Shown: piece after piece, positions 51,853 through 61,653 of the stretch | Layout of the letters: the number at the start of each line of letters is the position of its first letter | Numbering within the stretch: position 1 is the first letter of the stretch | DNA from: an uncultured bacterium | GTDB taxonomy: Bacteria > Acidobacteriota > Aminicenantia > Aminicenantales > CALLJL01 | DNA length: 64,000 bases | NCBI GenBank assembly: GCA_938092135.1 | Contig: CALLJL010000001.1 | Span: forward strand, 62,001 to 126,000 | Reading direction: 5' to 3' | Notes under the pieces: generated by a model | What the model was told of the DNA's origin: nothing | What the model saw: only the letters and a program-made list of their open reading frames with translations | Database searches by the model: none | Translations under genes and position numbers: made by a program

Positions 51853-52792
51853 TTTCGGCCTTAACAACCCTCAAGTTAGCTTTTTAAGGTTTTTATCTTC
51901 CGCCTATTTATTCCTTTTCGGGAGCGGTCTTATTTTTATTTTGGTCAACATGGCTTTAACAATTCCTTTTCCTTCTCTTTTTAAAGTTTTAAGGAGTTGG
52001 CCCATTTTTAAATGTTCCTGGCAATGCCTGGGCAGAACGATGACAGTATTTATTCTGGATGGCGGCTTCCGGACAATGGCCTTTCTTTTTCTATTTATTA
52101 TCTTCCTGCGCGCCTTCGCCAGGCTAATCCATAGACTGAAAGAAACATTGGCCTTTCAAAAAAACCTAAAATCAACTGCTGTGGCTCGAAGCCGATGGGG
52201 CGTCGAGTTTTTTGTTTTTCCCTTTAATTTCCCTTTGGCTTTAACGACTGACTGGATGAAACCAAAGATTTTTCTTTCTACCTCGCTCGTCGAATCTCTT
52301 ACTCAGGAAGAATTAAAGACGGTCTTATTCCATGAAGCTTTTCACCAGAAAAGACGGGACCCCCTGAGAAATCTTTTCATTTCTTTTCTTGTTGACCTCC
52401 TTGTCTTTATTCCCTTCACGAAAAAAATGTTTCAAATTCTGGGAACAACAACAGAATTGCAGGCTGATTTTTACAGTCTGGCGAAAGGTCAAGAAATAAC
52501 TTCTCTTATCACCTCCTTACAAAAAATCCATAACTATAAAATTTCTCCTGAACTAAATCTTTCTCATTATTCAGCCACTCGTTCCAATGATTTAGATAGA
52601 CTGCGTTATTTCGGCCAGGGAAAGCTAAAACTGGAAATTACAAAGGCCCGGCTTTTTATCTCAGCGGCCGTGGTTATTCTGCTTTTTTTTCTGGCCTTCC
52701 TTGGTTCTGGGCCAGGCAGAGAAAAAGTTATTCTGGAACATCAATCATCCTGTGCCATCCATTCTATCGTTAATGAGGAGTTTAAGCGGTGA
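51836..52792 (+). CDS. BlaR1/MecR1-like M56 membrane metallopeptidase
   Basis: A 318-residue protein with several transmembrane segments (YLFLFGSGLIFILVNMALTI; TMAFLFLFIIFLRAFARLI; a last one near residue 275, LFISAAVVILLFFLAFL). It has the zinc motif FHEAFHQKRRDP (HExxH, about residue 165). There is no penicillin-binding sensor domain after the last helix, so the signal is not a beta-lactam through that route. It overlaps the repressor gene by 17 bases. It probably cleaves the repressor when metal or envelope stress is sensed. Confidence 0.88.
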   Translation: MRKNLSFGLNNPQVSFLRFLSSAYLFLFGSGLIFILVNMALTIPFPSLFKVLRSWPIFKCSWQCLGRTMTVFILDGGFRTMAFLFLFIIFLRAFARLIHRLKETLAFQKNLKSTAVARSRWGVEFFVFPFNFPLALTTDWMKPKIFLSTSLVESLTQEELKTVLFHEAFHQKRRDPLRNLFISFLVDLLVFIPFTKKMFQILGTTTELQADFYSLAKGQEITSLITSLQKIHNYKISPELNLSHYSATRSNDLDRLRYFGQGKLKLEITKARLFISAAVVILLFFLAFLGSGPGREKVILEHQSSCAIHSIVNEEFKR

Positions 52793-54072
52793 ATAAAAAT
52801 AAAACCGGTTTTTTTCCTTTGGTCTTTCTTTTCTTTCTTTTTTATTTGCCTCCAGCTGCTCCTGCCGAGCAAGATAAACTGAACTTGACCGAGCTTCTGC
52901 AGCTGGCGAAGGAAAGAAACCCCGGACTCCTTTCGCTTCAAGAGGAAATTAAGGCGTATCAATTTCGCGTTGAACCTCAGGCCACTCTTCCTGATCCCGT
53001 TTTGGCTTTCAGCTTAAGAAATATCGCCGCGACTCAATTTACCGTTGGCCAGGAAATGATGAGCGGGGTGGGATTCTCTGTTTCCCAGATGATCCCCTTT
53101 CCGGGAAAACTCAGATTAAAGAAAGAGATGGCCAAAATTCAGGTTCAGCGGGCCAAACGAATAAGTGATGGATATACTTTAGCTTTATTCCGCCAACTAA
53201 AAGAACTCTACGCTAAGCTTTTTTATTTTCAAAAAAGCCTAAGAGTTCTGGAAAAGAAAAAGCTTTTTCTGGAAAAGGCGCTGGAAGCCGCTAGTATCCG
53301 CTACTCTGTCGGCGAAGGAGTGCAAACTGACGTTTTAAAAGCCAGGCTTGAAATTGCCGAACTCGACCAAATGATCAAGCCTATGGAGCAAATGCTCCGT
53401 GCCGTCGAGGGTCAAATCAATTCTTTACTTGCTTTTCCTATGGAAAAGCGATGGGGGGAGGCAGAGGAGATCCCTGTTTTTGAGCTAAATATTCCCCTTG
53501 GGCAATTAATCGCCGCGGCAATCGAGAAATCGCCTAAACTTAAGGAAGCTGAGTTAATGATTGAAGAACAGGAGCTTGAGGTCAGGCTGAGCCGTCGAGA
53601 ATTCCTTCCCAATTTTATGATCCAGGTTGGCAAGGAATTCAAGGGCCCTTTTAAAGATATGTATGAAGTTATGATCGGCGTAGAGATTCCTCTTTTTATA
53701 AAAAAGAAACAGGCTAATCTCCTTGAAGCGTCTTTAGCAGAGCTAAGCCAAGCCCGTTATTCCTTTGCTTCTATGGAAAATGAGCTTTTGGCGATGGTTA
53801 ACGAAAATTATCTTCTGGCCAAGAGCGCTGAAAACCTCATCAAGATCACCCGAAACAGCTTGCTTCCCCAGGCTTCCTTAACCTTGGAATCTTCCCTGGC
53901 TAATTATCAGGTGGGAAAAGTGGATTTTCTTACTTTTCTTGCTGATATCGACGCTCTTTTTTCTTACGAAATGGACTACTATCGGCAGCTGAGTGAATTA
54001 TGGCAGGCCGTCTCCAGGATTGAAGAATTAACCGGTCTTAATCTTTTGAGTGAGGTGAAAAATGAAAATTAA
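52789..54072 (+). CDS. TolC-family outer membrane efflux protein (CusC-like)
   Basis: A 427-residue protein with a signal peptide (FFPLVFLFFLFYLPPAAPA) and the TolC repeat LTELLQLAKERNPGLLSLQEEIKAYQFRVEPQATLPDPVLAFSLRN. The second repeat includes AAAIEKSPKLKEAELMIEEQELEVRLSRREFLPNFMIQVG and long helices. It overlaps its neighbours by 4 and 11 bases. It is the outer membrane exit duct for the pump encoded next. Confidence 0.9.
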   Translation: MNKNKTGFFPLVFLFFLFYLPPAAPAEQDKLNLTELLQLAKERNPGLLSLQEEIKAYQFRVEPQATLPDPVLAFSLRNIAATQFTVGQEMMSGVGFSVSQMIPFPGKLRLKKEMAKIQVQRAKRISDGYTLALFRQLKELYAKLFYFQKSLRVLEKKKLFLEKALEAASIRYSVGEGVQTDVLKARLEIAELDQMIKPMEQMLRAVEGQINSLLAFPMEKRWGEAEEIPVFELNIPLGQLIAAAIEKSPKLKEAELMIEEQELEVRLSRREFLPNFMIQVGKEFKGPFKDMYEVMIGVEIPLFIKKKQANLLEASLAELSQARYSFASMENELLAMVNENYLLAKSAENLIKITRNSLLPQASLTLESSLANYQVGKVDFLTFLADIDALFSYEMDYYRQLSELWQAVSRIEELTGLNLLSEVKNEN

Positions 54073-55714
54073 CAAAGCCAAAATTATCTCCAGCAGAATA
54101 AATAAAAAGATAAATAATCAATGTAATTTTTCTTTAGAGCCTAAATTTTCTCAGCCTCGAAGAAACAAGGCTGAGAAAAGTAGTTCGGGTTTGAAGCTTT
54201 CTTTTTTAGGAAAGGCTAAAGCGCTCAAAAAGAATTCGCCCTTTTTAATTATTCAAATTATTTTAATAATTCTCGTTGTCTCCTTCTCGTTCACTAACTG
54301 CCGACGAAATTCTGGGTCAAAACTTTCTTCCTCCCCCGCCATGACGGGTAAAACTCAACCTGAACTAGCCGGCGAACAGAAAAAGACAACCTATCATTGC
54401 CCGATGCATCCCAACTATATTTCTGATAAGCCTGGCGAATGTCCCATTTGCGGGATGACCCTTGTTCCTGTGGAAAAGGAGAAAACAAAAGGAACGATGG
54501 CTCGAGCCGAAGGGGCCATTGAAATCAGCCCGGAAAAACAGCAACTCATCGGCATCACTTTCGGTCAAGTGGACCGCCGTGAGCTTCATCTTTTAATTTC
54601 AGCCTATGCCCGATTTACCTATGATGAGACCCGCTTGGCATCGATAACCACTAAGTTCTCGGGCTGGGTGGAAGAGCTCTTTGTTGATTATACAGGAAAG
54701 CTGGTCAGGCGGGGCGAACCCCTCTTTTCCATTTTTAGTCCAGAACTTATTGCGGCCCAGGAAGAATACCTGCTTGCTCTCCGGGCTGAAAAAACCTTTG
54801 GGTCTAATAAAAGCGGAAGCGTTTCATCCAATCCGGAAGGACGCCAAGAAAATGGGGAAGAAGGGAGCCAATCCAGGGCTTCTGATTCGACGGTCAACTT
54901 AAATAATGTTCAAGGCGCTTTATCTAGCAGGCCTGGGTTAAAAGAGCCAGTTCAAAATATAGGCGATCTGGCCGCAGCGGCTAAGAGAAGACTTCTTCTC
55001 TGGGACATAACCGAAGAACAGATTAGAAAGCTCGAAGAGGAGGGCCGTTCTTTTCGAACCTTAACCATCTTTTCCCCCGTATCAGGGTTTATCATTGAAA
55101 AAAATGTGGTTCAAGGGAAATTTGTCATGGCCGGCGAGACTTTATTATCCATTGCTGACCTTTCACGAATTTGGCTTCTGGCCGACGTGTATGAGAAGGA
55201 CCTTTCTTTTATAGCTGTCAACAAAGAAGTAGAAGTGGAAATCACTTCCTTTCCAGGAGAGCGCTTTCGCGGCCGGGTAAGTTATATTTTCCCCTTTCTT
55301 GAAAAAGAGAGTCGTACGGTCAAGGTCAGGATGGAATTTCCCAATCCGGACTACAGACTTAAACCAGAAATGTATGGTCGAGTCAAAATACATCTTAGGT
55401 TGGGTAACAGGCTATCGATTCCGGCCGAAGCCGTGATTGATACCGGGGAAAGAAAGGTCGTTTTCGTGGCCAACGGGACAGGTCATTTTGAACCCCGCGA
55501 AGTCAACGTGGGACTCAAAGCAGGTGATTTTTATGAAGTTCTGGATGGCCTGGAGGAAGGGGAGAGGGTAGTGACTTCAGCTCAATTCTTAGTTGATTCC
55601 GAAAGCCGTCTTAAAGCGGCCATTAAAGGTTGGCATCTCCATCCCTCGGAGAAAAAGCCAGAAACAGAGGAAAAGCAAAAATTAGCTCCTCCGCCCAAAC
55701 ATATTCACCAATAA
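54062..55714 (+). CDS. cusB: RND efflux periplasmic adaptor with heavy-metal-binding domain (CusB-like)
   Basis: A 550-residue protein. An unusual basic N-terminal stretch of about 60 residues precedes a membrane/lipoprotein segment (IQIILIILVVSFSFTNC). A heavy-metal-binding domain YHCPMHPNYISDKPGECPICGMTLVPVEKEK follows (about residues 112-140). The adaptor core has SGWVEELFVDYTGKLVRRGEPLFSIFSPELIAAQEEYL and FRTLTIFSPVSGFIIEKNVVQGKFVMAGETLLSIADLSRIWLLADVYEKD. A Ser/Asn/Glu-rich insert of about 60 residues interrupts the helical hairpin. The heavy-metal domain points to Cu(I)/Ag(I). Confidence 0.92.
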   Translation: MKINKAKIISSRINKKINNQCNFSLEPKFSQPRRNKAEKSSSGLKLSFLGKAKALKKNSPFLIIQIILIILVVSFSFTNCRRNSGSKLSSSPAMTGKTQPELAGEQKKTTYHCPMHPNYISDKPGECPICGMTLVPVEKEKTKGTMARAEGAIEISPEKQQLIGITFGQVDRRELHLLISAYARFTYDETRLASITTKFSGWVEELFVDYTGKLVRRGEPLFSIFSPELIAAQEEYLLALRAEKTFGSNKSGSVSSNPEGRQENGEEGSQSRASDSTVNLNNVQGALSSRPGLKEPVQNIGDLAAAAKRRLLLWDITEEQIRKLEEEGRSFRTLTIFSPVSGFIIEKNVVQGKFVMAGETLLSIADLSRIWLLADVYEKDLSFIAVNKEVEVEITSFPGERFRGRVSYIFPFLEKESRTVKVRMEFPNPDYRLKPEMYGRVKIHLRLGNRLSIPAEAVIDTGERKVVFVANGTGHFEPREVNVGLKAGDFYEVLDGLEEGERVVTSAQFLVDSESRLKAAIKGWHLHPSEKKPETEEKQKLAPPPKHIHQ

Positions 55715-55737
55715 ATTTGGGACCCAAAGGATAAACC

Positions 55738-58700
55738 ATGGTTGAAAAGATTATTGAATGGTCAGCTCAAAATAGATTCTTTATTTTTATTGGCGTTGCG
55801 GTGGCGATCCTCGTCTCTATTTGGAGCCTCCAACGGGTGCCCCTCGATGCTATTCCCGATCTTTCGGACACGCAGGTAATTATTCTGGCGCGCTGGGACA
55901 GGCCGCCGGATATCATCGAGGACCAGGTGACTTATCCGATTGTTACCGCCCTGCTCGGAGCTCCTAAGGTTAGAGATATTCGCGGTTTTTCCGATTATGG
56001 CTATTCCTACGTTTATATCATTTTTGAGGACGGAACTGATGTTTACTGGGCTCGTTCCCGTGTGCTTGAGTACTTGAGCAAAGTAACCCCTTTACTTCCC
56101 CAAGGAGTCAAGGTGGAACTTGGACCGGATGCCACCGGAATTGGCTGGGTCTTCCAATATGCCCTTGTTGATCGCACCGGTCAGCACTCGCTTGAAAAGC
56201 TGCGGTCCTTTCAGGATTGGCATTTGAGGTATTTGCTTCAATCTGTGAAGGGAGTGGCTGAGGTGGCCACAGTTGGCGGATTTGTCCGCCAGTACCAGGT
56301 CATCATCAACCCCGAAGCTCTCTTGGCCTACGGAATTGGGGTGAAGGATGTGGTCATGGCGCTTCGCCTGGCGAACAACGATGTCGGAGCGAGGCTAATT
56401 GAAATTTCCGGTCGCGAATATATGGTCACGGGGAGGGGTTATGTTAAATCTAAGGAAGACATTGAACAAATTGGGTTAAAACATGACGAGGGAGGTATCC
56501 CCATAAGAATAAAAGATGTGGCTCGCGTCGACCTCGGACCGGATATTCGCCGTGGAGTAGCCGAGCTCGATGGCGAAGGTGAAGTCGTTGGCGGCATTGT
56601 CATCATGCGCTATGGGGAGAATGCCCTCGAGGTGATAAAAAGAGTGAAAGAAAGGCTGGAAACAGTGGAGCTTCCGGCTGGCGTTGAACTTGTCACCACC
56701 TATGACCGTTCTGACCTTATCCTTCGGTCAATTAATACGTTGAAAACCAAGCTCATCGAGGAAATGCTTATCGTCGCCCTGGTCATCTTTGTTTTTCTGT
56801 GGCACTGGAGATCTGCTCTTGTTCCCGTTGTCACCCTGCCTCTGGCGGTGCTTCTTTCTTTTATTCCGATGTATTACTTACGGATTACCTCTAATATCAT
56901 GTCGCTCGGCGGAATTGCTATTGCTATCGGTGCCATGGTGGATGCCACCATCGTCCTGGTGGAAAACACCCATAAGCGACTCGAGAGGTTCGCTGGCGGG
57001 GGCAAGCGAAAGCGGGAAGAGGTTATCATTCAAGCCACCAAAGAGGTTGGCCGGCCGATATTTTTTAGCCTGCTGGTGATTGCCGTTGCTTTCCTGCCCA
57101 TTTTTACCTTAGAAGCCTATGAGGGTCGCCTTTTCAAACCCCTGGCCTATACCAAAAACCTGGCCATGTTGTTTGCGGCCTTAGTGGCGATTACGGTAGC
57201 TCCGGCCTTGATCATCCTTCTTGTCAGGGGAAAAATTCACTCCGAAGAAAAACATCCGGTCAGTCGTTTTCTTTTTCGCCTTTACGAGCCGGCGGTTCAC
57301 TTCATCTTAAAAAAACCCTGGTGGGTTGTAATGGCTGCCCTTATTTTGATCTTGAGCATCCTTCCTGTTGCCCGCAAACTCGGCTCGGAGTTCATGCCGC
57401 CATTGAACGAAGGTTCAATTCTTTATATGCCCACGACATTACCTGGAATTTCGGTCACTGAGGCCAGCCGGCTGCTTCAGATTCAGGATAGGATTTTTCG
57501 GCAATTTCCGGAAGTGGAACGGGTATTCGGAAAGGCGGGCCGGGCTGAAACGGCGACCGACCCGGCGCCATTTTCCATGATGGAAACGACAATTTTACTT
57601 AAACCCCAGAATGAATGGCGCAAAAAGGAGCGATGGTATTCAGGAAAAATTCCTGAGTTTTTACAAGGGCCTTTTAGAATTTTCTGGCCTGACCGGATTT
57701 CCTGGGAAGAATTGATTTACGGCGAGGGGGGACTTGACCAGGCCCTTCGTCTTCCAGGCGTGGTTAATGCTTGGACGATGCCCATCAAGGCGCGAATTGA
57801 TATGTTGACGACAGGTGTGCGCACCCCTGTGGGGATAAAAATCTATGGAGATGACCTCAATAAATTGGAAGAAATTGGCGTTCAGATTGAACAGCTGCTG
57901 GCTGAAGTGCCTGGAACAAAAAGCGTCTATGCCGAGAGGGCGGCTCAGGGCTATTTCCTGGATATTAGGATAAAAAGGGATGAAATCTCCCGTTATGGGC
58001 TGAACATCGAAGATGTCCAGATGGAGCTGATGGCCGCTGTGGGCGGCGAGAATATTACCCAGACCATTGAGGGACGGGAACGATATCCCATCAATGTGCG
58101 CTATCCAAGAGAGTTGCGGGAGGATTTAGATAAATTAAAAGGAGTTTATCTTTCCACTCCCATGGGCACTCAAATTCCTTTAGCCCAGCTGGCCGATTTA
58201 GAGCTTAAACTAGGTCCAGGCATGATCCGGGACGAAAACGGGCGTCTTTCAAGTTATGTTTATATTGACGTTGCTGGTAGGGATATCGGGGGTTATGTTA
58301 AGGAGGTCAAGTCGCTTTTAAAAGAAAAACTGGCGCTTCCCTCGGGTTACTCATTGCAGTATTCAGGCCAGTATGAGTACATGGAGAGGGTCAAAAAAAG
58401 GATGCTTTTCGTTGTGCCCTTGACTATTTTTATCATCCTGATTCTTCTTTATCTTAACACGCGTTCCTTCGCCCAAACGATGATTGTTCTTTTGGCTGTG
58501 CCCTTTTCTCTAATTGGGGCTTTCTGGTTCCTTTATTTACTGGGCTACAACATGAGCATTGGCGTCTGGGCGGGGATAATTGCCCTATTGGGAGTTGATG
58601 CCGAAACGGGAATTATTATGCTCCTTTACCTTGATCTGGCCTATAAAGAAAGAAAAGAGAAGGGACTTCTGCGGAATTTGAACGATCTAAAAGAGGCTAT

Positions 58701-58971
58701 TATTCACGGAGCTGTAAAGAGGGTAAGGCCAAAGATGATGACCGTGGGCACAACTTTCATGGGTCTTTTGCCGATCATGTGGTCACAGGCTCATGAAACC
58801 GGTGCTGACGTGATGAAAAGGATTGCCGCGCCGATGGTGGGCGGTATTTTTACGTCCTTCGTTATGGAACTTTTGGTCTACCCGGCGATATTTCTGCTCT
58901 GGAAATGGCATAGCGAGGTAAAAAAATCAACCCAGGAAAGGGATCAAGCTGCCATGTCCGAGCCTGAATGA
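55738..58971 (+). CDS. cusA: CusA-like heavy-metal RND efflux transporter
   Basis: A 1077-residue inner membrane proton antiporter with 12 helices. VPLDAIPDLSDTQVIILARWDRPPDIIEDQVTYPIVTALLGAP is the HME-RND start. IAIGAMVDATIVLVENTHKRLE and GVDAETGIIMLLYLDLAYKE are the helix 4 and 10 proton-relay motifs in the CusA form rather than the CzcA form. PVGIKIYGDDLNKLEEIG lies in the porter domain. Cu(I)/Ag(I) export is the likely role. It completes a C-B-A set after the repressor and M56 genes. Confidence 0.95.
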   Translation: MVEKIIEWSAQNRFFIFIGVAVAILVSIWSLQRVPLDAIPDLSDTQVIILARWDRPPDIIEDQVTYPIVTALLGAPKVRDIRGFSDYGYSYVYIIFEDGTDVYWARSRVLEYLSKVTPLLPQGVKVELGPDATGIGWVFQYALVDRTGQHSLEKLRSFQDWHLRYLLQSVKGVAEVATVGGFVRQYQVIINPEALLAYGIGVKDVVMALRLANNDVGARLIEISGREYMVTGRGYVKSKEDIEQIGLKHDEGGIPIRIKDVARVDLGPDIRRGVAELDGEGEVVGGIVIMRYGENALEVIKRVKERLETVELPAGVELVTTYDRSDLILRSINTLKTKLIEEMLIVALVIFVFLWHWRSALVPVVTLPLAVLLSFIPMYYLRITSNIMSLGGIAIAIGAMVDATIVLVENTHKRLERFAGGGKRKREEVIIQATKEVGRPIFFSLLVIAVAFLPIFTLEAYEGRLFKPLAYTKNLAMLFAALVAITVAPALIILLVRGKIHSEEKHPVSRFLFRLYEPAVHFILKKPWWVVMAALILILSILPVARKLGSEFMPPLNEGSILYMPTTLPGISVTEASRLLQIQDRIFRQFPEVERVFGKAGRAETATDPAPFSMMETTILLKPQNEWRKKERWYSGKIPEFLQGPFRIFWPDRISWEELIYGEGGLDQALRLPGVVNAWTMPIKARIDMLTTGVRTPVGIKIYGDDLNKLEEIGVQIEQLLAEVPGTKSVYAERAAQGYFLDIRIKRDEISRYGLNIEDVQMELMAAVGGENITQTIEGRERYPINVRYPRELREDLDKLKGVYLSTPMGTQIPLAQLADLELKLGPGMIRDENGRLSSYVYIDVAGRDIGGYVKEVKSLLKEKLALPSGYSLQYSGQYEYMERVKKRMLFVVPLTIFIILILLYLNTRSFAQTMIVLLAVPFSLIGAFWFLYLLGYNMSIGVWAGIIALLGVDAETGIIMLLYLDLAYKERKEKGLLRNLNDLKEAIIHGAVKRVRPKMMTVGTTFMGLLPIMWSQAHETGADVMKRIAAPMVGGIFTSFVMELLVYPAIFLLWKWHSEVKKSTQERDQAAMSEPE

Positions 58972-59169
58972 TTGGCTTAAATGATTTTAGCGCCCTGAAG
59001 GGCAAAGGACGGAAGAAAAGAGGAGAAAGGATAGAATGAGAAAAAGGAGAAAACATAATGAGTTAAATTTAAACAGGAGTTCTGGCCCAAGCCGGCTTTT
59101 AACCCAAGTTGAATTAGGCCAGAAAATAAAGGAGAAACAAATGCAGGAAAAAAATAAAAAGGAGGCAAT

Positions 59170-59772
59170 ATGAAAAAAGAAAGGTTTATGGCTTTAGGTC
59201 TTCTGGTGGCCATCGTTATTTTTCTGGGTGTTTTTGCTTTAGCTGAAGAAGTCCGCGACCCGGTTTGTGGCATGAAGCTTGACCCGGCTAAAGCTAAATT
59301 CAGTACAGAATATATGGGCAAAAAGTATTATTTCTGCTCAGCTGATTGTCAGGCTGAATTCAAGAAAAATCCAGGAAAATATGTTCCTTCCATGGAGCCG
59401 TCAGCCGACCTCGGAGCTGTTTGTTGTTCTCTTTCCAAGGAAATGATGGCCGAGGTTAAATTAGAAAAAAAAGAAACACCGGACGGCTTAGAGATTACGA
59501 TGACTTCAACTAAATCGGAAGTGGTTAAGAAGTTACAAGAGACTTTGGGGGAATGCCATCAGGAAATGATAGTGGCTGAACATGGTGAGCCCTGCCAGAA
59601 AAAACAAATGATGGAAAAACAAGCTCATGGGGAGCATATGGCTCAGCATCAGCACGCCACCAGTGAAACTGGAACCAAGGCCACCTGTTGTTTGATGCAT
59701 GATAAAAATTATGAGGTTAAATTGATTAACCTGAATAATGGCGTTCGATTGGAATTAAAGAAAAAGAGCTGA
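59170..59772 (+). CDS. Periplasmic YHS-domain protein with Cys/His/Met-rich tail
   Basis: A 200-residue protein with a signal peptide (ALGLLVAIVIFLGVFALAEE) and a YHS domain (VRDPVCGMKLDPAKAKFSTEYMGKKYYFCSADCQAEFKKNPGKYV, residues 29-72). A second region rich in metal ligands follows: VCCSLSKEMM, EHGEPCQKKQMMEKQAHGEHMAQHQHATSE and TCCLMHDK. YHS domains bind soft metals. Its place directly after cusA suggests a periplasmic copper or silver scavenger. GGAGG ribosome site. Confidence 0.88.
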   Translation: MKKERFMALGLLVAIVIFLGVFALAEEVRDPVCGMKLDPAKAKFSTEYMGKKYYFCSADCQAEFKKNPGKYVPSMEPSADLGAVCCSLSKEMMAEVKLEKKETPDGLEITMTSTKSEVVKKLQETLGECHQEMIVAEHGEPCQKKQMMEKQAHGEHMAQHQHATSETGTKATCCLMHDKNYEVKLINLNNGVRLELKKKS

Positions 59773-59864
59773 ACTTATCGTCGGGTTAAGTAAGAAAAAA
59801 TAATTGACTAACAAAGGCAAAAATTAACTCACCCATAAAGCTATTTCTTTATGATTTTGTTCCA

Positions 59865-59911
59865 TTGACAGCTTCTTATTTTTGGTTATTATGTATGCTC
59901 AATAGCGCATA
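59865..59911 (+). promoter_or_regulatory. Promoter and candidate ArsR operator before the arsR-like gene
   Basis: TTGACA (59865-59870), 18 bases, then TTATGT (59889-59894). TATGC-N8-GCATA (59894-59911) overlaps the -10 box and start point, a plausible site for the SmtB/ArsR-type repressor encoded at 59921. AGGAG precedes its ATG. Confidence 0.55.
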
Positions 59912-59920
59912 GGAGAATAT

Positions 59921-60355
59921 ATGATTGAAAAATACTCCCTCATATTCAAGGCTCTTTCCGATAAGACAAGATTAAGAATAATCCATTTGCTCCTTTGGGC
60001 TGGACTAAATCTTTGCGTTTGCGAAATTGTCGATTCTCTCGGCGAGTCCCAGTATAACGTTTCCAAACACCTGAAAGAGCTAAAGTATGCTGATTTAATC
60101 GAGGAAAAGAAAATGGGTAAATGGGTTAGTTATGGCCTGAAATCTTCTCCTGATGATTTTAAGAAAAAAATTTTTGAAGCTATAGCTTCAATGCCTGATG
60201 AGGTAACCACTAAAGACAAAATAAGACTTGAAGCCAGGCTTGGTCTGAGAAAGGAAGGAAAGTGTGTCATTGGATTTAAAAGTGAACAATGGGCTGCTGT
60301 CCTTAAGAAAATCACTAAAATAGAGGAGACTGACCATGTTCAGAAAACCGACTAA
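59921..60355 (+). CDS. ArsR-family metalloregulator
   Basis: A 144-residue winged-helix repressor: LIFKALSDKTRLRIIHLLLWAGLNLCVCEIVDSLGESQYNVSKHLKELKYADLIEEKKMGKWVSYGL. The LCVCEI motif in the recognition-helix region is the As(III)/Sb(III)-type site of ArsR. The C-terminal extension after residue 95 (DKIRLEARLGLRKEGKCVIGFKSEQWAA) is longer than in the basic family. It overlaps the permease gene by 20 bases. Confidence 0.9.
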   Translation: MIEKYSLIFKALSDKTRLRIIHLLLWAGLNLCVCEIVDSLGESQYNVSKHLKELKYADLIEEKKMGKWVSYGLKSSPDDFKKKIFEAIASMPDEVTTKDKIRLEARLGLRKEGKCVIGFKSEQWAAVLKKITKIEETDHVQKTD

Positions 60356-61643
60356 GAAAGAGCTATTTTATCTGCTCCTTATCTTTGTCTTCTATTTCGG
60401 TGCTTTAGTCTATGTTTATCAACATGATCTTTCCTTTGGAGCCCTTTTTAAATATGGTTTACTGCAGGCGAAAGGAATTCAGGCAGATGAAGCCAGAGTT
60501 TCCGATATTGATACCCCCCTTTCCTGGAATATCCTCCAAGTTCTCTGGTTTATTTTTCTCAAAGGCGCGGCCGTTTTGGTCGAGTTATTTCAATACTGGG
60601 TAGTGGGCATGCTTATAGCCGCCTGCCTTGTCGTTTTTGTGCCATGGCAGAAGGTTAGAGAAAAGATGGGCTATGGCGGACTTGCGGCTAATTTTATTGC
60701 GGCCACCGCTGGCGCAATTATCCCCATTTGTTCCTGCGGAATCGTGCCTGTCCTAGCCGGAATGGTCGAGGCTGGGATTCCCTTGGGGCCGACTATGGCC
60801 TTTCTTATCGCTGCTCCGATGCTGAATGTCCCTGCCGTTTTTATTACAGCGGGTGTTTTAGGATGGAAGCTGGCGATCGGGAGAATCCTTGGCACTTTTT
60901 TTATTGCTCTCCTCGTCGGTGGCGTTATTACCCGATGGCAGAGAAGGCAACGCTTTTTGAGGCGGTTCATAAAGCTAAGTATTACTCCCCGCCTGCCGGC
61001 TGAACTTCAAAAATTTGCCTTTAAAGTGGGGATGGCTCTTTCGAAAAACCCCAAAGGACTTCCCACTGAAAGGCTTGCTCCTGGAGAAGAAGAAAAGCTT
61101 TTTCTCCTAGCCGAAGCCGGTATTATTGACCGCAATAGGGAAGGCCTCTGGTATCTTCCCGCAGTCAGCGAAGTCTCGACCAATGCTTCGGCGGCTTGCT
61201 TTGTTTTGCCCACGGGTGATCAGCGGCTTTCCTTTTTCCAGGGAATAAAAAGGATGCTCCAGACAGCCTGGGATTTTTTTCTTCAACTCAATTATTACCT
61301 AATTCTCGCCGTTATCATTGCCGGGGCGATAAAAGTAATAATTCCCACTAAGGTTGTGATAAGCCTCGTTGGTGGCGAAAAGCTCAATTCGGTCCTAGTT
61401 TCCTCTTTTATCGCCGTCCTTGCTTATGTCTGCACCTATGTTGAAGTGCCTACAGCCCTCGCTTTGATTCAAAAAGGCATGGGGGGAGGGGCGACTCTGG
61501 CTTATCTCCTTGGTGGGCCAGGATTATCTCTTCCCTCGATTGCTATGCTTTCCGGAGTTTTTAAGGCTAGAATCCTGGCTTTATATGTGGGAATAAGTTT
61601 TATCGGCTGTGTTATAGCCGGTTATATCTTTAATCTTTTGTAG
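60336..61643 (+). CDS. ArsP/DUF318-type permease
   Basis: A 435-residue membrane protein with about ten helices. It has the family motif AGAIIPICSCGIVPVLAGMVEAGIPLGPTMAFLIAAPMLNVPAVFI (CSCG) and the second-half counterpart VSSFIAVLAYVCTYVEVPTALALIQKGMGGGATLAYLLGGPGLSLPSIAMLSGVF. A cytoplasmic loop of about 100 residues sits between. DUF318 permeases include ArsP, which exports trivalent organoarsenicals. Coupling to an ArsR with LCVCEI supports a metalloid substrate, but this is not proven. Confidence 0.88.
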   Translation: MFRKPTKKELFYLLLIFVFYFGALVYVYQHDLSFGALFKYGLLQAKGIQADEARVSDIDTPLSWNILQVLWFIFLKGAAVLVELFQYWVVGMLIAACLVVFVPWQKVREKMGYGGLAANFIAATAGAIIPICSCGIVPVLAGMVEAGIPLGPTMAFLIAAPMLNVPAVFITAGVLGWKLAIGRILGTFFIALLVGGVITRWQRRQRFLRRFIKLSITPRLPAELQKFAFKVGMALSKNPKGLPTERLAPGEEEKLFLLAEAGIIDRNREGLWYLPAVSEVSTNASAACFVLPTGDQRLSFFQGIKRMLQTAWDFFLQLNYYLILAVIIAGAIKVIIPTKVVISLVGGEKLNSVLVSSFIAVLAYVCTYVEVPTALALIQKGMGGGATLAYLLGGPGLSLPSIAMLSGVFKARILALYVGISFIGCVIAGYIFNLL

Positions 61644-61653
61644 GAGGTAAACT

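Noticed and set aside
59634..59648. GAGCATATGGCTC inside the YHS gene resembles the DUF134 palindrome core.
   Set aside because: It is within coding sequence, has an extra base in the centre and lacks the flanking TTAT/ATAA; taken as chance.
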